Below are positions 8,307 to 18,452 of a DNA stretch of 64,000 nucleotides, one piece after another. The translations under genes were made by a program, and so were the position numbers. The notes beneath the pieces were generated by a model, which had not been told where the DNA came from, ran no database searches, and saw only the letters and a program-made list of their open reading frames with translations. The stretch's first letter is position 1. The number at the start of each line of letters is the position of its first letter. This stretch comes from Vibrio japonicus (GTDB lineage Bacteria; Pseudomonadota; Gammaproteobacteria; Enterobacterales; Vibrionaceae): assembly GCF_024582835.1 (NCBI RefSeq), contig NZ_CP102096.1, positions 1,736,001-1,800,000 on the forward strand. Direction: 5' to 3'.

Positions 8307-10769
8307 TTACGCTACTTCAAGCGGTCCACCGAATGAGGTCACAGGTGGTACGTTACCAGTGAACTTCTCAAACTCAACAATACAGGTGTTAGCTGACGTC
8401 GCTTGAGCAAGCTCAGAAGAACCGATATCCATCGTTAGCGTATTTGGATCACCGTAGGTACAGATTGCACCTTCTTTCTCATTTAGTGGGCCATACCATG
8501 CGCCCTCTTCGATACGAATAACGCCACGAGGGTAGCTATCGGTAAGCACAGCGCCCGCCAGTAACTGGCCACGGTCATTGTAAACTCGCACTAAATCACC
8601 ATCTTTGATGCCTTTCGCTTTGGCATCTTCTGGGTTGATGTAGACAGGTTCACGACCTTGAACTGTGTATGTCGCTCGAATCTCTTCTGACTCACACATT
8701 TGTGAATGAAGACGTTTATCCGGGTGGCAAGATTGCAACCAGAATGGGTATTTATCTGAACCCGGACCACCGTGTGAACGTTCTGTCTTTTCGAACCACA
8801 TTGGGTGTTCCTGACAGTGTTCATAGCCGTAACGACCGATCTTGCGAGAAGTAATTTCGATAAAGCCTGATGGCGTACCTAGCGCATTGATCTCTGGGTC
8901 TTTACGGAAATCCGCGTGGCGAACCCAAGGTTGGCCTTCACCAAAGTCCAGTACGCTCTTCTCCCAGAATTCATCAAACTCTGGCATGTCGAACTTGTCT
9001 TTATTTGCCGTACGACAATCATCGTATAGCGAACGTACCCACTGCATTTCATCCATACCACGGGTGTATTCTTTATGGCGACCGAAACGACGTGTTAATT
9101 CAGTAAAGATCTCAAAATCCGTCTTAGACTGGAACAGTGGATCGACAAGGCGATGCATCGCAAGTAAGCCTTTGCCTGAGTACGAACCGTAAACGTCGAT
9201 ATCATTGCGCTCAAACTGTGTACACGCTGGCAGCACGATGTCCGAGAAACGACAGCTTGCCGTCCACGCAAATTCAATGGTCACTACCGTTTGAAGTTGC
9301 TTGAACGCCTTTTTCATGCGGTTACGATCTTGGTGATGGTTCCATGGGTTGTTACCCGAAATAACCATCATCTTGTAGCCCGGAAGTTTTACTTTTGAGC
9401 CGTTGTAACGAATCTCTTTACCCGGCTCTAACAAGCAGTCAACCCAACGAGCAACAGGAATGGTTTTGCTGTAGCCGTTAAAGTCATTGTTGTCCCATTT
9501 TGGTTTCATACCTTGGTCAAGGTTACGCGGGAAACCACCTGGTGCTGCGAAACCAGTCGAAGGAACACCGATACCTGAGTAGTGGTGACCGTAAGAAATA
9601 CCGCCGCCCGGCAGGCCAATTTGACCCACCATTGCCGCGACTACTGCTGCTGCCCAGTATGGTTGCTCACCATGTTCCTGACGCTGGATACACCACCCCA
9701 TCAGGATCTGCGTGCGACCGTTTACCAGCATGCGAGCGAATTCGCGGATCTTATCAGCGCTAATACCACAGATCTCAGCCGCCCATTCCGGTGTTTTCTC
9801 GATTTTATCTTTCGACTCACCTTGAACGTATTTAATGAAATCTTCAAAACCTAGGCAGTAAGTTTCGATGAATTTTTTATCGTACAGCTCTTCGTTGTAT
9901 AGCACGTGGGCGATCGCCAGCATAAACGGTACGTCTGTCATCGGGTTGATGTACAGATGCTCATTTTGCAGGAAGCGCTGGGTTTTATTCTTCACTGGGT
10001 CAACAGACAGAACGTTGATCTCACCTTTCGCGACTTTCTCTTTTAGTTGTTCTAAGTAAGGGAAAGATTGGTGAGTTTCACAGTTCCAACCTACCTGTAG
10101 GTTTTTCACTGGGTCATTCGCCCAAAGGATAATGTTGTCCGCGTTGTTTAGAATCTCAGACCAAGACGTACCCTGCGCATATACCTCAGTAGAGCCAAGT
10201 ACATAAGGTAGAATGGTTTGTCCTGCACCCGTAGAGTAGTCACCCACTTTAGTGATGAAATTACCGTGCATACCTACTGCACGCTGCATGTGGCTGGTAC
10301 AGCTATGGAACTGACCCGTTTGACGCCAACCAGTTTGACCCGCGTGTAGTGCCCATGGGCCGTAATCTTTCTGTACACGCTCTAATTCGCGGTAAAACAG
10401 ATCCAGTGCTTCGTCCCAAGTCACACGGATAAAGCGGTTGTCACCACGTGTTTCTGCGCTGTACTTGTGCTTTTTCAACCAATCTAAGCGAACCATTGGG
10501 TAACGAACACGTGAAGGGTTGTAGATAACACCTTTGATACCGTTAACCATTTCCGACGGGTTGGTATCAGCCTCTAGTGGCTTGATCTCTTGCACTTTAC
10601 CCGCATAGACGTGGGCACGAAATGCCCCCCAGTGTGAACCTGATACTTTCCAAGTTCCTGTTGTCTCTGCTGCACTTGCAGAAGCTGAGGCCAACAAGCT
10701 TGGACCAATTACTGACGCTGCGCTGGTCGTCGCTACACCTTTAAGAAAACTTCTTCGTGTAATAGCCAT
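8307..10769 (-). CDS. torA: TorA, periplasmic trimethylamine-N-oxide reductase (molybdopterin enzyme)
   Basis: TorA reduces TMAO to trimethylamine as a terminal electron acceptor in the periplasm, using a bis-MGD molybdenum cofactor. The 820-aa product begins with a twin-arginine signal (RRSFLKG at about residues 5-11, then a hydrophobic stretch ending near ASASAAE). The DMSO/TMAO reductase family block [10 protein letters not shown] contains the serine that ligates molybdenum. There is no N-terminal Fe-S cysteine motif, as expected for TorA. It is the last gene of torE-torC-torA. The dedicated chaperone gene torD is not here but at 39.7 kb. Confidence 0.97.
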   Translation of the reverse strand: MAITRRSFLKGVATTSAASVIGPSLLASASASAAETTGTWKVSGSHWGAFRAHVYAGKVQEIKPLEADTNPSEMVNGIKGVIYNPSRVRYPMVRLDWLKKHKYSAETRGDNRFIRVTWDEALDLFYRELERVQKDYGPWALHAGQTGWRQTGQFHSCTSHMQRAVGMHGNFITKVGDYSTGAGQTILPYVLGSTEVYAQGTSWSEILNNADNIILWANDPVKNLQVGWNCETHQSFPYLEQLKEKVAKGEINVLSVDPVKNKTQRFLQNEHLYINPMTDVPFMLAIAHVLYNEELYDKKFIETYCLGFEDFIKYVQGESKDKIEKTPEWAAEICGISADKIREFARMLVNGRTQILMGWCIQRQEHGEQPYWAAAVVAAMVGQIGLPGGGISYGHHYSGIGVPSTGFAAPGGFPRNLDQGMKPKWDNNDFNGYSKTIPVARWVDCLLEPGKEIRYNGSKVKLPGYKMMVISGNNPWNHHQDRNRMKKAFKQLQTVVTIEFAWTASCRFSDIVLPACTQFERNDIDVYGSYSGKGLLAMHRLVDPLFQSKTDFEIFTELTRRFGRHKEYTRGMDEMQWVRSLYDDCRTANKDKFDMPEFDEFWEKSVLDFGEGQPWVRHADFRKDPEINALGTPSGFIEITSRKIGRYGYEHCQEHPMWFEKTERSHGGPGSDKYPFWLQSCHPDKRLHSQMCESEEIRATYTVQGREPVYINPEDAKAKGIKDGDLVRVYNDRGQLLAGAVLTDSYPRGVIRIEEGAWYGPLNEKEGAICTYGDPNTLTMDIGSSELAQATSANTCIVEFEKFTGNVPPVTSFGGPLEVA

Positions 10770-10793
10770 TTCAATTACTCCGTACGACGCTTA

Positions 10794-11978
10794 TTAGTGA
10801 TGACCTTCAGCAAAATCTGAAGAGTGCTTCTGTAGGTACTTCAATACAAGTGCTTCACTGTCAGTATCAAAGTTTACGAATGCAAGCATACCGTTGAACA
10901 TGCCTGGCCATGTGTTTGCGTCAAAGTGCGCTTCATCAGGCTGAGTGTGACATACAGAACAGCTTGTTTTATATGCTTCTTGTGCTTTTTCCCAGATAGG
11001 CGTTACGTCGTTAAGCATCGCTTCTTTTTTCATCCACACTTTGGCTGCCACTTTTTCCCATGGAAGACCTGTTAGCTCATCCACTTTCTGCTCGCCAGCA
11101 GTTACGATTTCATCACTAAGCGCGGCTTCTTTAAGTAGAGAGCCCACGGCAATGTTCATACCAAAGTCTTCTTGGATTACACGGCCAAAGCCTTTCGCTT
11201 TACGCCAGCCGTCGATCTCAACTTGGATCATTTCACCCTGCTCTTCTAGAACCGTTACGGTCGATGCTGGGTTTAATAAGCCCGCTTCTTGGCCCGCTTG
11301 CGCGTCGAAGTAAACCGGTAAGTGGCGAACACTGACAAGCGCCTGACCGACTGAGTAGTCAGTGCTAGATGTCATTTGTTCTAGTTCACCCACGATACCG
11401 CCGATGCTATCCATACCCGCAGGAAGTTGGTGGGCGATACCTTTGTGGCAGTCTACACAGCTTTGATCTTTCTCTGCTGCCTGCTTCATTTGGATACGAG
11501 CGGTTGGAGACATTTGCTCAAAATCCATCGACTCGTAGTTGTGACAGTTTTTACACTCGAGCGATTTGTTTGCGGAGAAACGATCCCACTCGTGTTTTGC
11601 TAGCTCAATACGGCGCTCTTCAAACACACCTGGTTCGTCATAGTTGCCAAATACTTGTGCGAAGACTTCTTTTGAAGCCTGCATCTTACGTGCGATTTTG
11701 TCTGTCCAATTGTGTGGAACGTGACAGTCAGGACAAGTCGCGCGAACACCAGAGTGGTTTTTCCAGTGCACCGTTTCTTGTAGTTCTACGTATACGTTGT
11801 CACGCATGGTGTGGCAGCTGATACAGAATTTTTCTGTGTTTGTTGCTTCTAGTGCCGTGTTAAAGCCGCCCCAGAAGATAACACCTGCGATAAAGCCGCC
11901 CATGGTCAGCACGCCAAGGCTGATATGGACCGCAGGGCGCGTCATGGTACGCCACAGTTTGACGATCAATGATTTCAT
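10794..11978 (-). CDS. torC: TorC, pentahaem c-type cytochrome feeding TorA
   Basis: TorC is a NapC/NirT-type membrane-anchored cytochrome that passes electrons from the quinol pool to TorA. The 394-aa product has one N-terminal membrane anchor at about residues 18-40. Four CxxCH haem sites lie in the NapC-like domain (CISCH, CPDCH, CKNCH, CVDCH), and a fifth lies in the C-terminal domain (CSVCH). This 4+1 arrangement is the TorC signature. It is encoded 24 bases upstream of torA. Confidence 0.97.
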   Translation of the reverse strand: MKSLIVKLWRTMTRPAVHISLGVLTMGGFIAGVIFWGGFNTALEATNTEKFCISCHTMRDNVYVELQETVHWKNHSGVRATCPDCHVPHNWTDKIARKMQASKEVFAQVFGNYDEPGVFEERRIELAKHEWDRFSANKSLECKNCHNYESMDFEQMSPTARIQMKQAAEKDQSCVDCHKGIAHQLPAGMDSIGGIVGELEQMTSSTDYSVGQALVSVRHLPVYFDAQAGQEAGLLNPASTVTVLEEQGEMIQVEIDGWRKAKGFGRVIQEDFGMNIAVGSLLKEAALSDEIVTAGEQKVDELTGLPWEKVAAKVWMKKEAMLNDVTPIWEKAQEAYKTSCSVCHTQPDEAHFDANTWPGMFNGMLAFVNFDTDSEALVLKYLQKHSSDFAEGHH

Positions 11979-12028
11979 AGTTTGCTCTCTTAAAATCTTT
12001 TCAAAAATGTGGAAATGAGCTCACTGGC

Positions 12029-12208
12029 TTACATGCCATGTGCCCCAGGAGGACCAAAGAAGAATACTTGCAGCATCCAAACGATAAATCCGTAGCCCCC
12101 AACGAAAGCCACACTTAAAATTGGGAAGAGAACAACTGCAATGAAGAGGAACGACTTCCACTCCAGAGAACGTTTTTCACCGCTCTCAATTTTGTTAACA
12201 TCACTCAT
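12029..12208 (-). CDS. torE: TorE, small membrane protein of the TMAO reductase system
   Basis: A 59-aa single-span protein (MSDVNKIESGEKRSLEWKSF...) with one membrane helix at about residues 20-50 and the C-terminal FFFGPPGAHGM. It matches the TorE/NapE family of small proteins encoded at the head of tor and nap operons. Its function is not known. It begins the torE-torC-torA operon, 50 bases before torC. The ATG at 12208 is the only reasonable start. Confidence 0.9.
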   Translation of the reverse strand: MSDVNKIESGEKRSLEWKSFLFIAVVLFPILSVAFVGGYGFIVWMLQVFFFGPPGAHGM

Positions 12209-12680
12209 ACATTTGCCTATTGTGTATTTAGTGTTCTGGGCTAGCTCTTCTGCTCAAGCTAACATTTTTTTACAATCTCTAATTGAAAATGTTAGACCAT
12301 ACTAATTGTAAGGTTCAACAATTTCCTTCCCTTCAACCCTTGTTATTCAACACTTTTTTGAGCTCATCCAGAGATGTGTTTGATTAAAAAGCCATATGTC
12401 AGAACATGGACAATTATTAAAAAATATGAACAAGATAAAATAACCATTAAAAACAACAATTAATTAACATTTGGTCCATTTTTGATGTCAGAAAAGTGAT
12501 TCAGTTAGACAAGAGACACCGCCTAGCGCGAACAAATAAGTACAAAAAACACTCAAAATAATTGGAAATGTTTCGAAAAAATCGAACCGTAGAGAGGCAA
12601 AACGCAATATTGAAACCGACAAGTAGCTGATAAATTGAAACCTGGTTAAGATGGGTCGGCGAACGTGGGAGCATAAATAA
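12209..12680. promoter_or_regulatory. torE / fetB-like divergent intergenic region with candidate TorR boxes
   Basis: This 472-base AT-rich stretch has no credible gene. On the minus strand, TTGTTCATAT (12424-12433) matches the E. coli TorR box CTGTTCATAT at 9 of 10 bases. A weaker copy, TTGTCCATGT (12404-12413, 7 of 10), lies 20 bases away in the same orientation, so the pair would sit on one face of the helix. Both are about 200-220 bases upstream of the torE start. The fetB-like gene reads the other way from 12681. Confidence 0.5.
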
Positions 12681-13472
12681 ATGAATAGTGTGGTGGATAT
12701 ATCGTGGCCAACCCTGGGGTTGTTCTTTAGTACCCTTTCTATACCACTTTTGATCAATCGGTATTATCAACTTGGCATTGCAAAAGACACACTTATCAGT
12801 GTAGGAAGGATGTGTGTCCAACTCATTTTTATCGGCGTTTACTTAGAGTATCTATTTGAACTCAACCATGCTGGCGTCAATATTGCTTGGTTGCTTGTCA
12901 TGACGGCTATTGGTTCCAGCGCGATCATTGATAAAACCAGACTTCCCAAAAAAGCGATGTTTATTCCGGTTTTTGCGGGGCTATCAATCAGTCTTTCCCC
13001 CATGCTGGCAGTCATCTGCTTGGCCGTTGTAAAACCGACGCCGTTATATAGCGCCCAATACCTCATTCCTTTGGCAGGCATGCTGCTTGGTAACTCCATT
13101 GGCGGCAACATTGTCGCTCTGCAAAATATGTTCACTGCCTTAACGGAAAGAAACCAAGAATACGAAGCCGCTATCTCTCTTGGCGCTTCACCAAAGTATG
13201 CAACTCTTCCTTTCCTACGGGAGGCGATTCAAAAATCACTGGCGCCCACTTTAGCATCTATGGCAACCACCGGACTGGTCACACTGCCGGGGATGATGAC
13301 GGGTCAAATCCTAGGTGGTGCAAATCCAATCATCGCCATTAAATATCAGTTGATGATCATGATAGCCATCTTCGTCATGATGTCCGTTTCAATCTGTATA
13401 TGTCTGAACTTAGCGATAAAAACGGCGATCCACCCTCATGGTAGGGTAATGATAAAGCCCCAAAAGCAGTGA
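12681..13472 (+). CDS. fetB: FetB/UPF0014-type ABC transporter permease, without adjacent ATPase
   Basis: A 263-aa integral membrane protein with about seven hydrophobic segments. The central block LGNSIGGNIVALQNMF, followed by EYEAAISLGASP and LPGMMTGQILGGANP, is characteristic of the FetB (YbbM, UPF0014) family. In E. coli, FetB with the ATPase FetA is implicated in iron export and oxidative-stress resistance. The start ATG has GGGAG nine bases upstream. No fetA-like gene lies on either side, so the partner must be elsewhere or lost. The substrate is inferred from the family only. Confidence 0.8.
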   Translation: MNSVVDISWPTLGLFFSTLSIPLLINRYYQLGIAKDTLISVGRMCVQLIFIGVYLEYLFELNHAGVNIAWLLVMTAIGSSAIIDKTRLPKKAMFIPVFAGLSISLSPMLAVICLAVVKPTPLYSAQYLIPLAGMLLGNSIGGNIVALQNMFTALTERNQEYEAAISLGASPKYATLPFLREAIQKSLAPTLASMATTGLVTLPGMMTGQILGGANPIIAIKYQLMIMIAIFVMMSVSICICLNLAIKTAIHPHGRVMIKPQKQ

Positions 13473-13648
13473 ATAGACACAAAACTCTAACGTGCCATGA
13501 AGATCTTATCCACAGAATCTGTGGATAACGGTGGTGATACTTACTGAGTGGCAACTAGCAAACATTATTACAAGAGGAAAAATGTCATCATTTCGTCACT
13601 TCAAATGAGTAGATTGAGCGCCAGTGGCAAACAACAGGGAATGATGTC
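13473..13648. other. Inverted pair of perfect DnaA boxes downstream of fetB-like gene
   Basis: TTATCCACA at 13506-13514 and its exact complement TGTGGATAA at 13520-13528 are separated by 5 bases. Each half is identical to the strongest E. coli DnaA box. The same sequence could form a 9-bp hairpin after the fetB-like stop, but no T run follows, so it is a poor terminator. A GATC site lies next to it at 13502-13505. A tiny ORF of 8 codons with a good ribosome site (13582-13608) lies further on and is probably meaningless. Confidence 0.5.
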
Positions 13649-13774
13649 ATGCACGGATTTAACGCAAATGAACTAGTGAGAAATAGTGAAAGAGACGAGG
13701 AAGATCTGAGGAACTGGCTACTGGATCAGCCTGAAGGCATAGTGTCTGCCGAAGAGCTTTGTTTAACCAATTAG
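13649..13774 (+). CDS. Possible 41-aa small protein of unknown function
   Basis: An ATG-initiated ORF (MHGFNANELVRNSERDEEDL..., ending ELCLTN) is preceded by AGGGA eight bases upstream. The product is acidic and soluble with no recognisable motif. It is followed by a 9-bp hairpin at 13786-13814. Nothing beyond the ribosome site and sensible composition supports it, and I do not recognise a family. Confidence 0.3.
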   Translation: MHGFNANELVRNSERDEEDLRNWLLDQPEGIVSAEELCLTN

Positions 13775-13785
13775 CTGGTGAGTAT

Positions 13786-13814
13786 TGGGAGAAGTGTAAG
13801 AAACCCTTCTCCCA
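13786..13814. repeat. Inverted repeat, terminator-like without T run
   Basis: TGGGAGAAG (13786-13794) and its complement (13806-13814) form a 9-bp stem with an 11-base loop. There is no adjacent T run. It lies just after the 41-aa ORF. Confidence 0.45.
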
Positions 13815-14021
13815 GAAAATGCTCAATTTCGCCAGCACATCTCACCATTACCACATCCAAATAATCACGCCGAAAGTGTTACCAAATTGCTGCCAAGCTG
13901 TTTTAATTCCTTATCAATCGCACTAAATTTATGGCTTAGATAACAATTCTTTACGAAGACAATTGCCGGAGAAGAAAGCGCAAACTATGGTGAGAATATC
14001 AGTTCAATTAAGGATTTAGCT

Positions 14022-14255
14022 ATGAAGTACACTCCAGAACACCTTGCAGAACTTAACCTATTACTACAGTTCGATATCAGCAGTGCAGCAACAGGAATTA
14101 AAGTACACAACGAGGCATCCGAAGAAGTGCAATCAGCGGTGCAACGACTGTTCGCTAAAAACCTGTGCACCCTGCCAGATGGTGGATACCTAACAGATGA
14201 AGGCATCGAAGTAGCCGAGCATGCAGACAAAATCCTACGAGTGCTATCGAGCTAG
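14022..14255 (+). CDS. TIGR02647-type small conserved protein
   Basis: A 77-aa soluble protein (MKYTPEHLAELNLLLQFD... GGYLTDEGIEVAEHA). The pattern of an N-terminal helix, a KVH segment, and a C-terminal GGYLT..G...AEHA block resembles the conserved gammaproteobacterial family TIGR02647, whose size is about the same. The family is functionally uncharacterised; the C-terminal part looks like a winged-helix fragment. AAGGA lies seven bases before the ATG. A hairpin with arms GCCAGTAC/GTACTGGC follows at 14281-14299. Confidence 0.75.
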   Translation: MKYTPEHLAELNLLLQFDISSAATGIKVHNEASEEVQSAVQRLFAKNLCTLPDGGYLTDEGIEVAEHADKILRVLSS

Positions 14256-14280
14256 TTAGCTGTGATTAACTCTTAATTAC

Positions 14281-14299
14281 GCCAGTACGCCGTACTGGC
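14281..14299 (+). terminator. Probable terminator hairpin after the TIGR02647-type gene
   Basis: An 8-bp perfect stem (GCCAGTAC/GTACTGGC) with a 3-base loop. Only a pyrimidine-rich tract follows rather than a clean T run, so it may be a weak or Rho-assisted terminator. Confidence 0.5.
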
Positions 14300-14451
14300 T
14301 ATTCATTCCCCTATTCCCTTTTGCATTTCCATTTTTAACCTTCTGCCGCCCAAAATGTTTGGTATTCTAGGTAGCGTAAACCACAATATTCGCAACGCTT
14401 ACTTTTGATGCACCTCAATCCCATACGCAAATAGAATGGTAGGAGACCGTT

Positions 14452-15273
14452 TTGAAGACAATTACCATTATTGGTGGTGGATGGCTTGGCCGTCCCCTTG
14501 CCCACTACCTTGAAACCATCGGACACAAAGTCTTTGTGAGCAAAACATCTTCTGACGGTGTAAAGACACTCGAAGAGGAGCACCTCAGAGCATTCCAGCT
14601 TAATCTAGACGACGACATTGCCGCTATCAAAACGTCTTTGGCCTCTCATCACCCTGATATCGTTATCGGATGTTTTCCGCCAGGTTTTCGAAGAGGAAAA
14701 GGAGATGAATACGCTCATCAGTGGAAAAAGTTGGTCGAAGCTTGTCGCGAAACCAAAGTAACGAAAATCGTGATGGTAAGTTCGACGACCGTTTATCCGA
14801 ATATCGCAAAAGATATGCTGGAGAGAGATGCCACTTTGGCGCTTGCATCATCCAATGACACGTTTTCTGATAACGCCAAAATCATGCTTCAGGCCGAACA
14901 GTACGTTATCGATTCGGGTATCAATTATGGCATTGTGCGTTGCAGTGGTTTAATAGGAGCAGATCGCCACCCATCGCGATTTGCAAGCAAACTAAAACAA
15001 GTCAGCGATCTTGCTCCGGCGAATATGCTGCACCTAACGGATGCCATCGGTACGGTCAGCTATATTGCAATGCACAACAACAATGTCGTTGTTAATGCGA
15101 CAACACCAAACACAGTGAATAAAGCGGAATTCTATCAATCAGCGCTGACAAGCATAGGGTCAGAGGAACCACTTCCCCCTCTTGTTCACATCGCTGACAA
15201 ACGCATTGTGTCAGACGCCTTGGTCGAGCTTGGTTACAAGTTTCACCACCAGCATACGCTTGAGCTTATCTGA
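14452..15273 (+). CDS. NAD(P)-binding SDR/epimerase-like protein
   Basis: A 273-aa protein with an N-terminal Rossmann nucleotide-binding motif GGGWLGRPLA (about residues 7-16) and a MVSSTTVYP segment where extended SDRs carry their catalytic Ser and substrate loop. It resembles the atypical extended SDR group of E. coli YeeZ, predicted to be an NAD(P)-dependent epimerase or reductase. No classical YxxxK is obvious. The start is a TTG at 14452, chosen because AGGAG lies seven bases upstream and no in-frame ATG is suitable. The substrate is unknown. Confidence 0.75.
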   Translation: MKTITIIGGGWLGRPLAHYLETIGHKVFVSKTSSDGVKTLEEEHLRAFQLNLDDDIAAIKTSLASHHPDIVIGCFPPGFRRGKGDEYAHQWKKLVEACRETKVTKIVMVSSTTVYPNIAKDMLERDATLALASSNDTFSDNAKIMLQAEQYVIDSGINYGIVRCSGLIGADRHPSRFASKLKQVSDLAPANMLHLTDAIGTVSYIAMHNNNVVVNATTPNTVNKAEFYQSALTSIGSEEPLPPLVHIADKRIVSDALVELGYKFHHQHTLELI

Positions 15274-15302
15274 GCCCAAAACTCGCCTTCTCAGAATGTA
15301 AA

Positions 15303-15327
15303 AAGCCAGAGCAACACGCTCTGGCTT
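15303..15327. terminator. Bidirectional terminator between the SDR-like gene and clpA
   Basis: A 10-bp stem (AAGCCAGAGC with its complement) and a 5-base loop. On the minus strand it is followed by TTTTTAC, serving clpA. On the plus strand TTTTT follows five bases later. Confidence 0.8.
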
Positions 15328-15350
15328 CGAGTTTTTGAATGAGTGAAAAA

Positions 15351-17621
15351 TTAATGTACTGCCGCTTCTCGCTCGCTTAGGTACTTAAATTTCAGTTCAT
15401 CGTCTTTCAGATCCACTTTCACCGTACCGCCGTCAACAAGTGAGCCGAACAATAGTTCGTTCGCCAACGGTTTCTTCAACTGATCCTGAATGACGCGGCT
15501 CATAGGTCGAGCGCCCATCGCTTTGTCGTAGCCTTTCAGAGCCAACCAATGACGCGCATCAGCAGACACTTCCAATGAAACACCGCGAACATCAAGCTGA
15601 GCTTGGAGTTCGACAATGAACTTATCCACGACTTGATGGATCACATGCTCATCTAGGCTGTTGAACCAAATGATGTTGTCTAAACGGTTACGGAACTCCG
15701 GTGTAAACACCTTCTTGATTTCCGCCATCGCATCGGGGCTGTGATCTTGTTGGATCAAGCCGATCGATTTCTTCACGGTTTCCTGAACACCCGCGTTCGT
15801 CGTCATCACTAAGATCACGTTGCGGAAATCGGCTTTACGACCGTTATTATCCGTTAGCGTACCGTTATCCATGACTTGCAGTAGCAAGTTAAAGATATCT
15901 GGGTGCGCTTTTTCGATCTCATCGAGCAACACAACCGAATGTGGATGCTTAATGACCGCATCAGTTAATAAACCACCTTGGTCATAACCCACGTAACCCG
16001 GAGGCGCACCAATCAATCTACTGACGGAGTGGCGTTCACCGTATTCAGACATATCAAAGCGTAGTAGCTCAATACCCATCAATTTAGATAGCTGTACCGT
16101 CACCTCTGTCTTACCTACCCCTGTTGGGCCTGCAAACAAGAATGAACCAACCGGCTTGTTATCCGCACCTAGACCAGCGCGTGTTAGCTTGATCGCTTCA
16201 CTAAGCACATCGATCGCATTGTCTTGACCAAACACCAACATCTTCATCTTCTTATCAAGATTTTGAAGAATCTCTTTGTCTGATGAAGACACCGATTTTT
16301 CAGGGATACGCGCCATCTTTGCGACCATGGCTTCAATGTCTGCTACACCCACTGTTTTCTTTCGTCGACTCGCAGGAGCCAATCGACTACGAGCACCGGC
16401 TTCGTCGATAACATCAATGGCTTTGTCAGGAAGGTGACGTTCATTAATGTATTTAGCAGATAGCTCAACAGCGGCACGAAGTGCCTTATTGGTATAGCGA
16501 ACATCGTGGTGAGCTTCATATTTCGGTTTCAAGCCCATCAGAATCTTAGTGGTGTCATCAACTGATGGCTCTACCACATCAATTTTCTGGAAACGACGAG
16601 ATAACGCACGTTCTTTCTCAAAAATATTGTTGTATTCCTGATAAGTTGTTGAACCGATACAGCGCAATTTGCCACTACTTAACAGAGGCTTAATTAGGTT
16701 TGCAGCATCAACCTGACCGCCCGATGCAGCACCTGCACCGATGATCGTATGAATCTCATCAATGAACAAAATCGCATCGTTTTCTTTCTCAAGCTGTTTC
16801 AAAATCGCTTTGAAACGTTTCTCGAAATCACCACGGTACTTGGTGCCTGCCAGCAATGAACCGATATCCAAAGAGTAGATAACGCTATCTTGGATGATTT
16901 CTGGTACTTGGCCTTCAACAATTCTCCAAGCCAGACCTTCAGCAATAGCCGTTTTACCGACACCTGCCTCACCAACCAAAAGCGGATTATTTTTTCTACG
17001 ACGGCAAAGAACTTGGATGGTTCGCTCGAGTTCTTTCTCTCGCCCAATAAGCGGATCGATTTGGCCTTGTTTTGCCAGTTGATTAAGGTTAGTTGCGAAG
17101 CTTTCTAGTCGTTCGTCAGAATTGACTTCTTCTACGTTGCTATCACTGCTGAAAGAGTCCGAAGAGGCGTCATCACTTTGACTTGAAGCTTTGGTAATTC
17201 CGTGAGAGATGAAGTTAACAATATCCAAACGGCTGATGTCATTTTTCTTCAGTAGGTAAGCGGCGTGTGATTCTTGCTCACTAAAAATCGCAACCAGTAC
17301 GTTAGCGCCAGTGACTTCACTTCTGCCTGAAGACTGAACATGGAATACCGCACGCTGTAACACTCGCTGAAAACTCAACGTTGGCTGAGTCTCACGAGTT
17401 TCATCGTTTTCAGGGATGAGAGGTGTTGTTTGATCAATGAAAATATCAAGCTCATTGCGCAATGCATCAATGTCTGCTTGACAGGCTTGTAGGGCCTCTC
17501 TAGCTGCATCATTTTCCAACAATGCGAGTAGGAGGTGCTCGACAGTCATGAACTCATGTCGTTTGTCACGAGCGCGAGAAAATGCGCTGTTTAGGCTCGA
17601 CTCTAATTCTTTATTCAGCAT
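15351..17621 (-). CDS. clpA: ClpA, ATP-dependent unfoldase of the ClpAP protease
   Basis: ClpA unfolds substrates and feeds them to the ClpP peptidase. The 756-aa product has the N-terminal Clp_N double repeat (about residues 1-140). Two AAA+ modules follow, with Walker A motifs GEAGVGKT and GPTGVGKT, and Walker B segments ILFIDEIH and VVLLDEIE. The ClpP-binding loop region lies in the second module ([14 protein letters not shown] area). It is encoded 40 bases downstream of its adaptor gene clpS. ClpA with ClpS degrades N-degron substrates, whose tags are made by the aat and bpt products at 53 kb. Confidence 0.98.
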   Translation of the reverse strand: MLNKELESSLNSAFSRARDKRHEFMTVEHLLLALLENDAAREALQACQADIDALRNELDIFIDQTTPLIPENDETRETQPTLSFQRVLQRAVFHVQSSGRSEVTGANVLVAIFSEQESHAAYLLKKNDISRLDIVNFISHGITKASSQSDDASSDSFSSDSNVEEVNSDERLESFATNLNQLAKQGQIDPLIGREKELERTIQVLCRRRKNNPLLVGEAGVGKTAIAEGLAWRIVEGQVPEIIQDSVIYSLDIGSLLAGTKYRGDFEKRFKAILKQLEKENDAILFIDEIHTIIGAGAASGGQVDAANLIKPLLSSGKLRCIGSTTYQEYNNIFEKERALSRRFQKIDVVEPSVDDTTKILMGLKPKYEAHHDVRYTNKALRAAVELSAKYINERHLPDKAIDVIDEAGARSRLAPASRRKKTVGVADIEAMVAKMARIPEKSVSSSDKEILQNLDKKMKMLVFGQDNAIDVLSEAIKLTRAGLGADNKPVGSFLFAGPTGVGKTEVTVQLSKLMGIELLRFDMSEYGERHSVSRLIGAPPGYVGYDQGGLLTDAVIKHPHSVVLLDEIEKAHPDIFNLLLQVMDNGTLTDNNGRKADFRNVILVMTTNAGVQETVKKSIGLIQQDHSPDAMAEIKKVFTPEFRNRLDNIIWFNSLDEHVIHQVVDKFIVELQAQLDVRGVSLEVSADARHWLALKGYDKAMGARPMSRVIQDQLKKPLANELLFGSLVDGGTVKVDLKDDELKFKYLSEREAAVH

Positions 17622-17661
17622 AAGGACCTCCTCAACAACAACTCAAATAGAACGAGAAACG

Positions 17662-17982
17662 TTAGGCTTGTTCCATCGTACATAACAAAGGATGTTCGTT
17701 CTCCCTAGAATACATAGTGACTTGCGCTACTTTGGTTTCTGCAACTTCCGCAGTAAATGTGCCGCAAATGGCTTTACCATCGTAGTGTACCTTAAGCATC
17801 ACTTGTGTTGCTTTGTCTGCATCCATTGAGAAAAAACGTTCCAAGATCTCTATTACAAAGTCCATCGGGGTGTAGTCATCGTTGTTCAAGACAACGTTAT
17901 ACATAGATGGTGGTTTTATTTTTGTTTTTTCTAACTCCAGTAGATCTGCATCTGGAGTCACCCATTCAAAATGCTTACTCAT
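17662..17982 (-). CDS. clpS: ClpS, N-recognin adaptor of ClpAP
   Basis: ClpS binds proteins with N-terminal Leu, Phe, Trp or Tyr and delivers them to ClpA. The 106-aa product has a flexible N-terminal tail and the family core: the [21 protein letters not shown] block forms the N-end residue pocket (NDDYTPM), then a [14 protein letters not shown] segment. It starts the clpS-clpA operon on the minus strand, divergent from cspD. Confidence 0.98.
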   Translation of the reverse strand: MSKHFEWVTPDADLLELEKTKIKPPSMYNVVLNNDDYTPMDFVIEILERFFSMDADKATQVMLKVHYDGKAICGTFTAEVAETKVAQVTMYSRENEHPLLCTMEQA

Positions 17983-18452
17983 GATAAATTAGTGCTGACG
18001 TATAACTTTTTATATTTTACCACTTCAGTGAGCAGAAGTTTGAACTTAGTTCGTACATTAAAGGAAAATCTATGTGAAATTTTCGTTTCCCCTACTTAGA
18101 GACTAATCCAGCAATTGTTCGGCTGCAAATAAAAGATGCGTTACCTAGTGGCTTTATGTATCTAATTGATTAAAAAGAAGCCAAAATATTTATTTGCAAG
18201 GTTCACATATAAATCTTTGGCAGCGTGACAAGTTGCAAAAATGTAAATCCCAAAAGTGATTTGTACGTAAATATGTAGACCTTAATACGTTTTTCCTATT
18301 GACTGTGTTCAATCATTAGCTAAATTGGTCAAATAGTGACTGAAAATTTGGCAGCGGCTGAATTAAAATTCACTTTTTGTTTACACGTAACATTCGGTGG
18401 TGTGTAAGCACTCAAACAACATCAGTAACACAATGCATGAGGGATGTATAGC
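17983..18452. promoter_or_regulatory. clpS / cspD divergent intergenic region
   Basis: A 470-base AT-rich stretch without a credible ORF. It must hold the clpS promoter on the minus strand and the cspD promoter and leader on the plus strand. A 10-base direct repeat TTTGGCAGCG occurs at 18216-18225 and 18347-18356. No operator that I can name is visible. Confidence 0.5.

Noticed and set aside
11369..11821. 150-codon plus-strand open frame
   Set aside because: It is antisense to torC, whose five haem motifs establish the minus-strand frame.
12488..12821. Two overlapping minus-strand open frames of about 90-106 codons near the fetB-like start
   Set aside because: They overlap the start of the clear plus-strand permease gene, overlap each other, and show no family resemblance. 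They are not a missing FetA.
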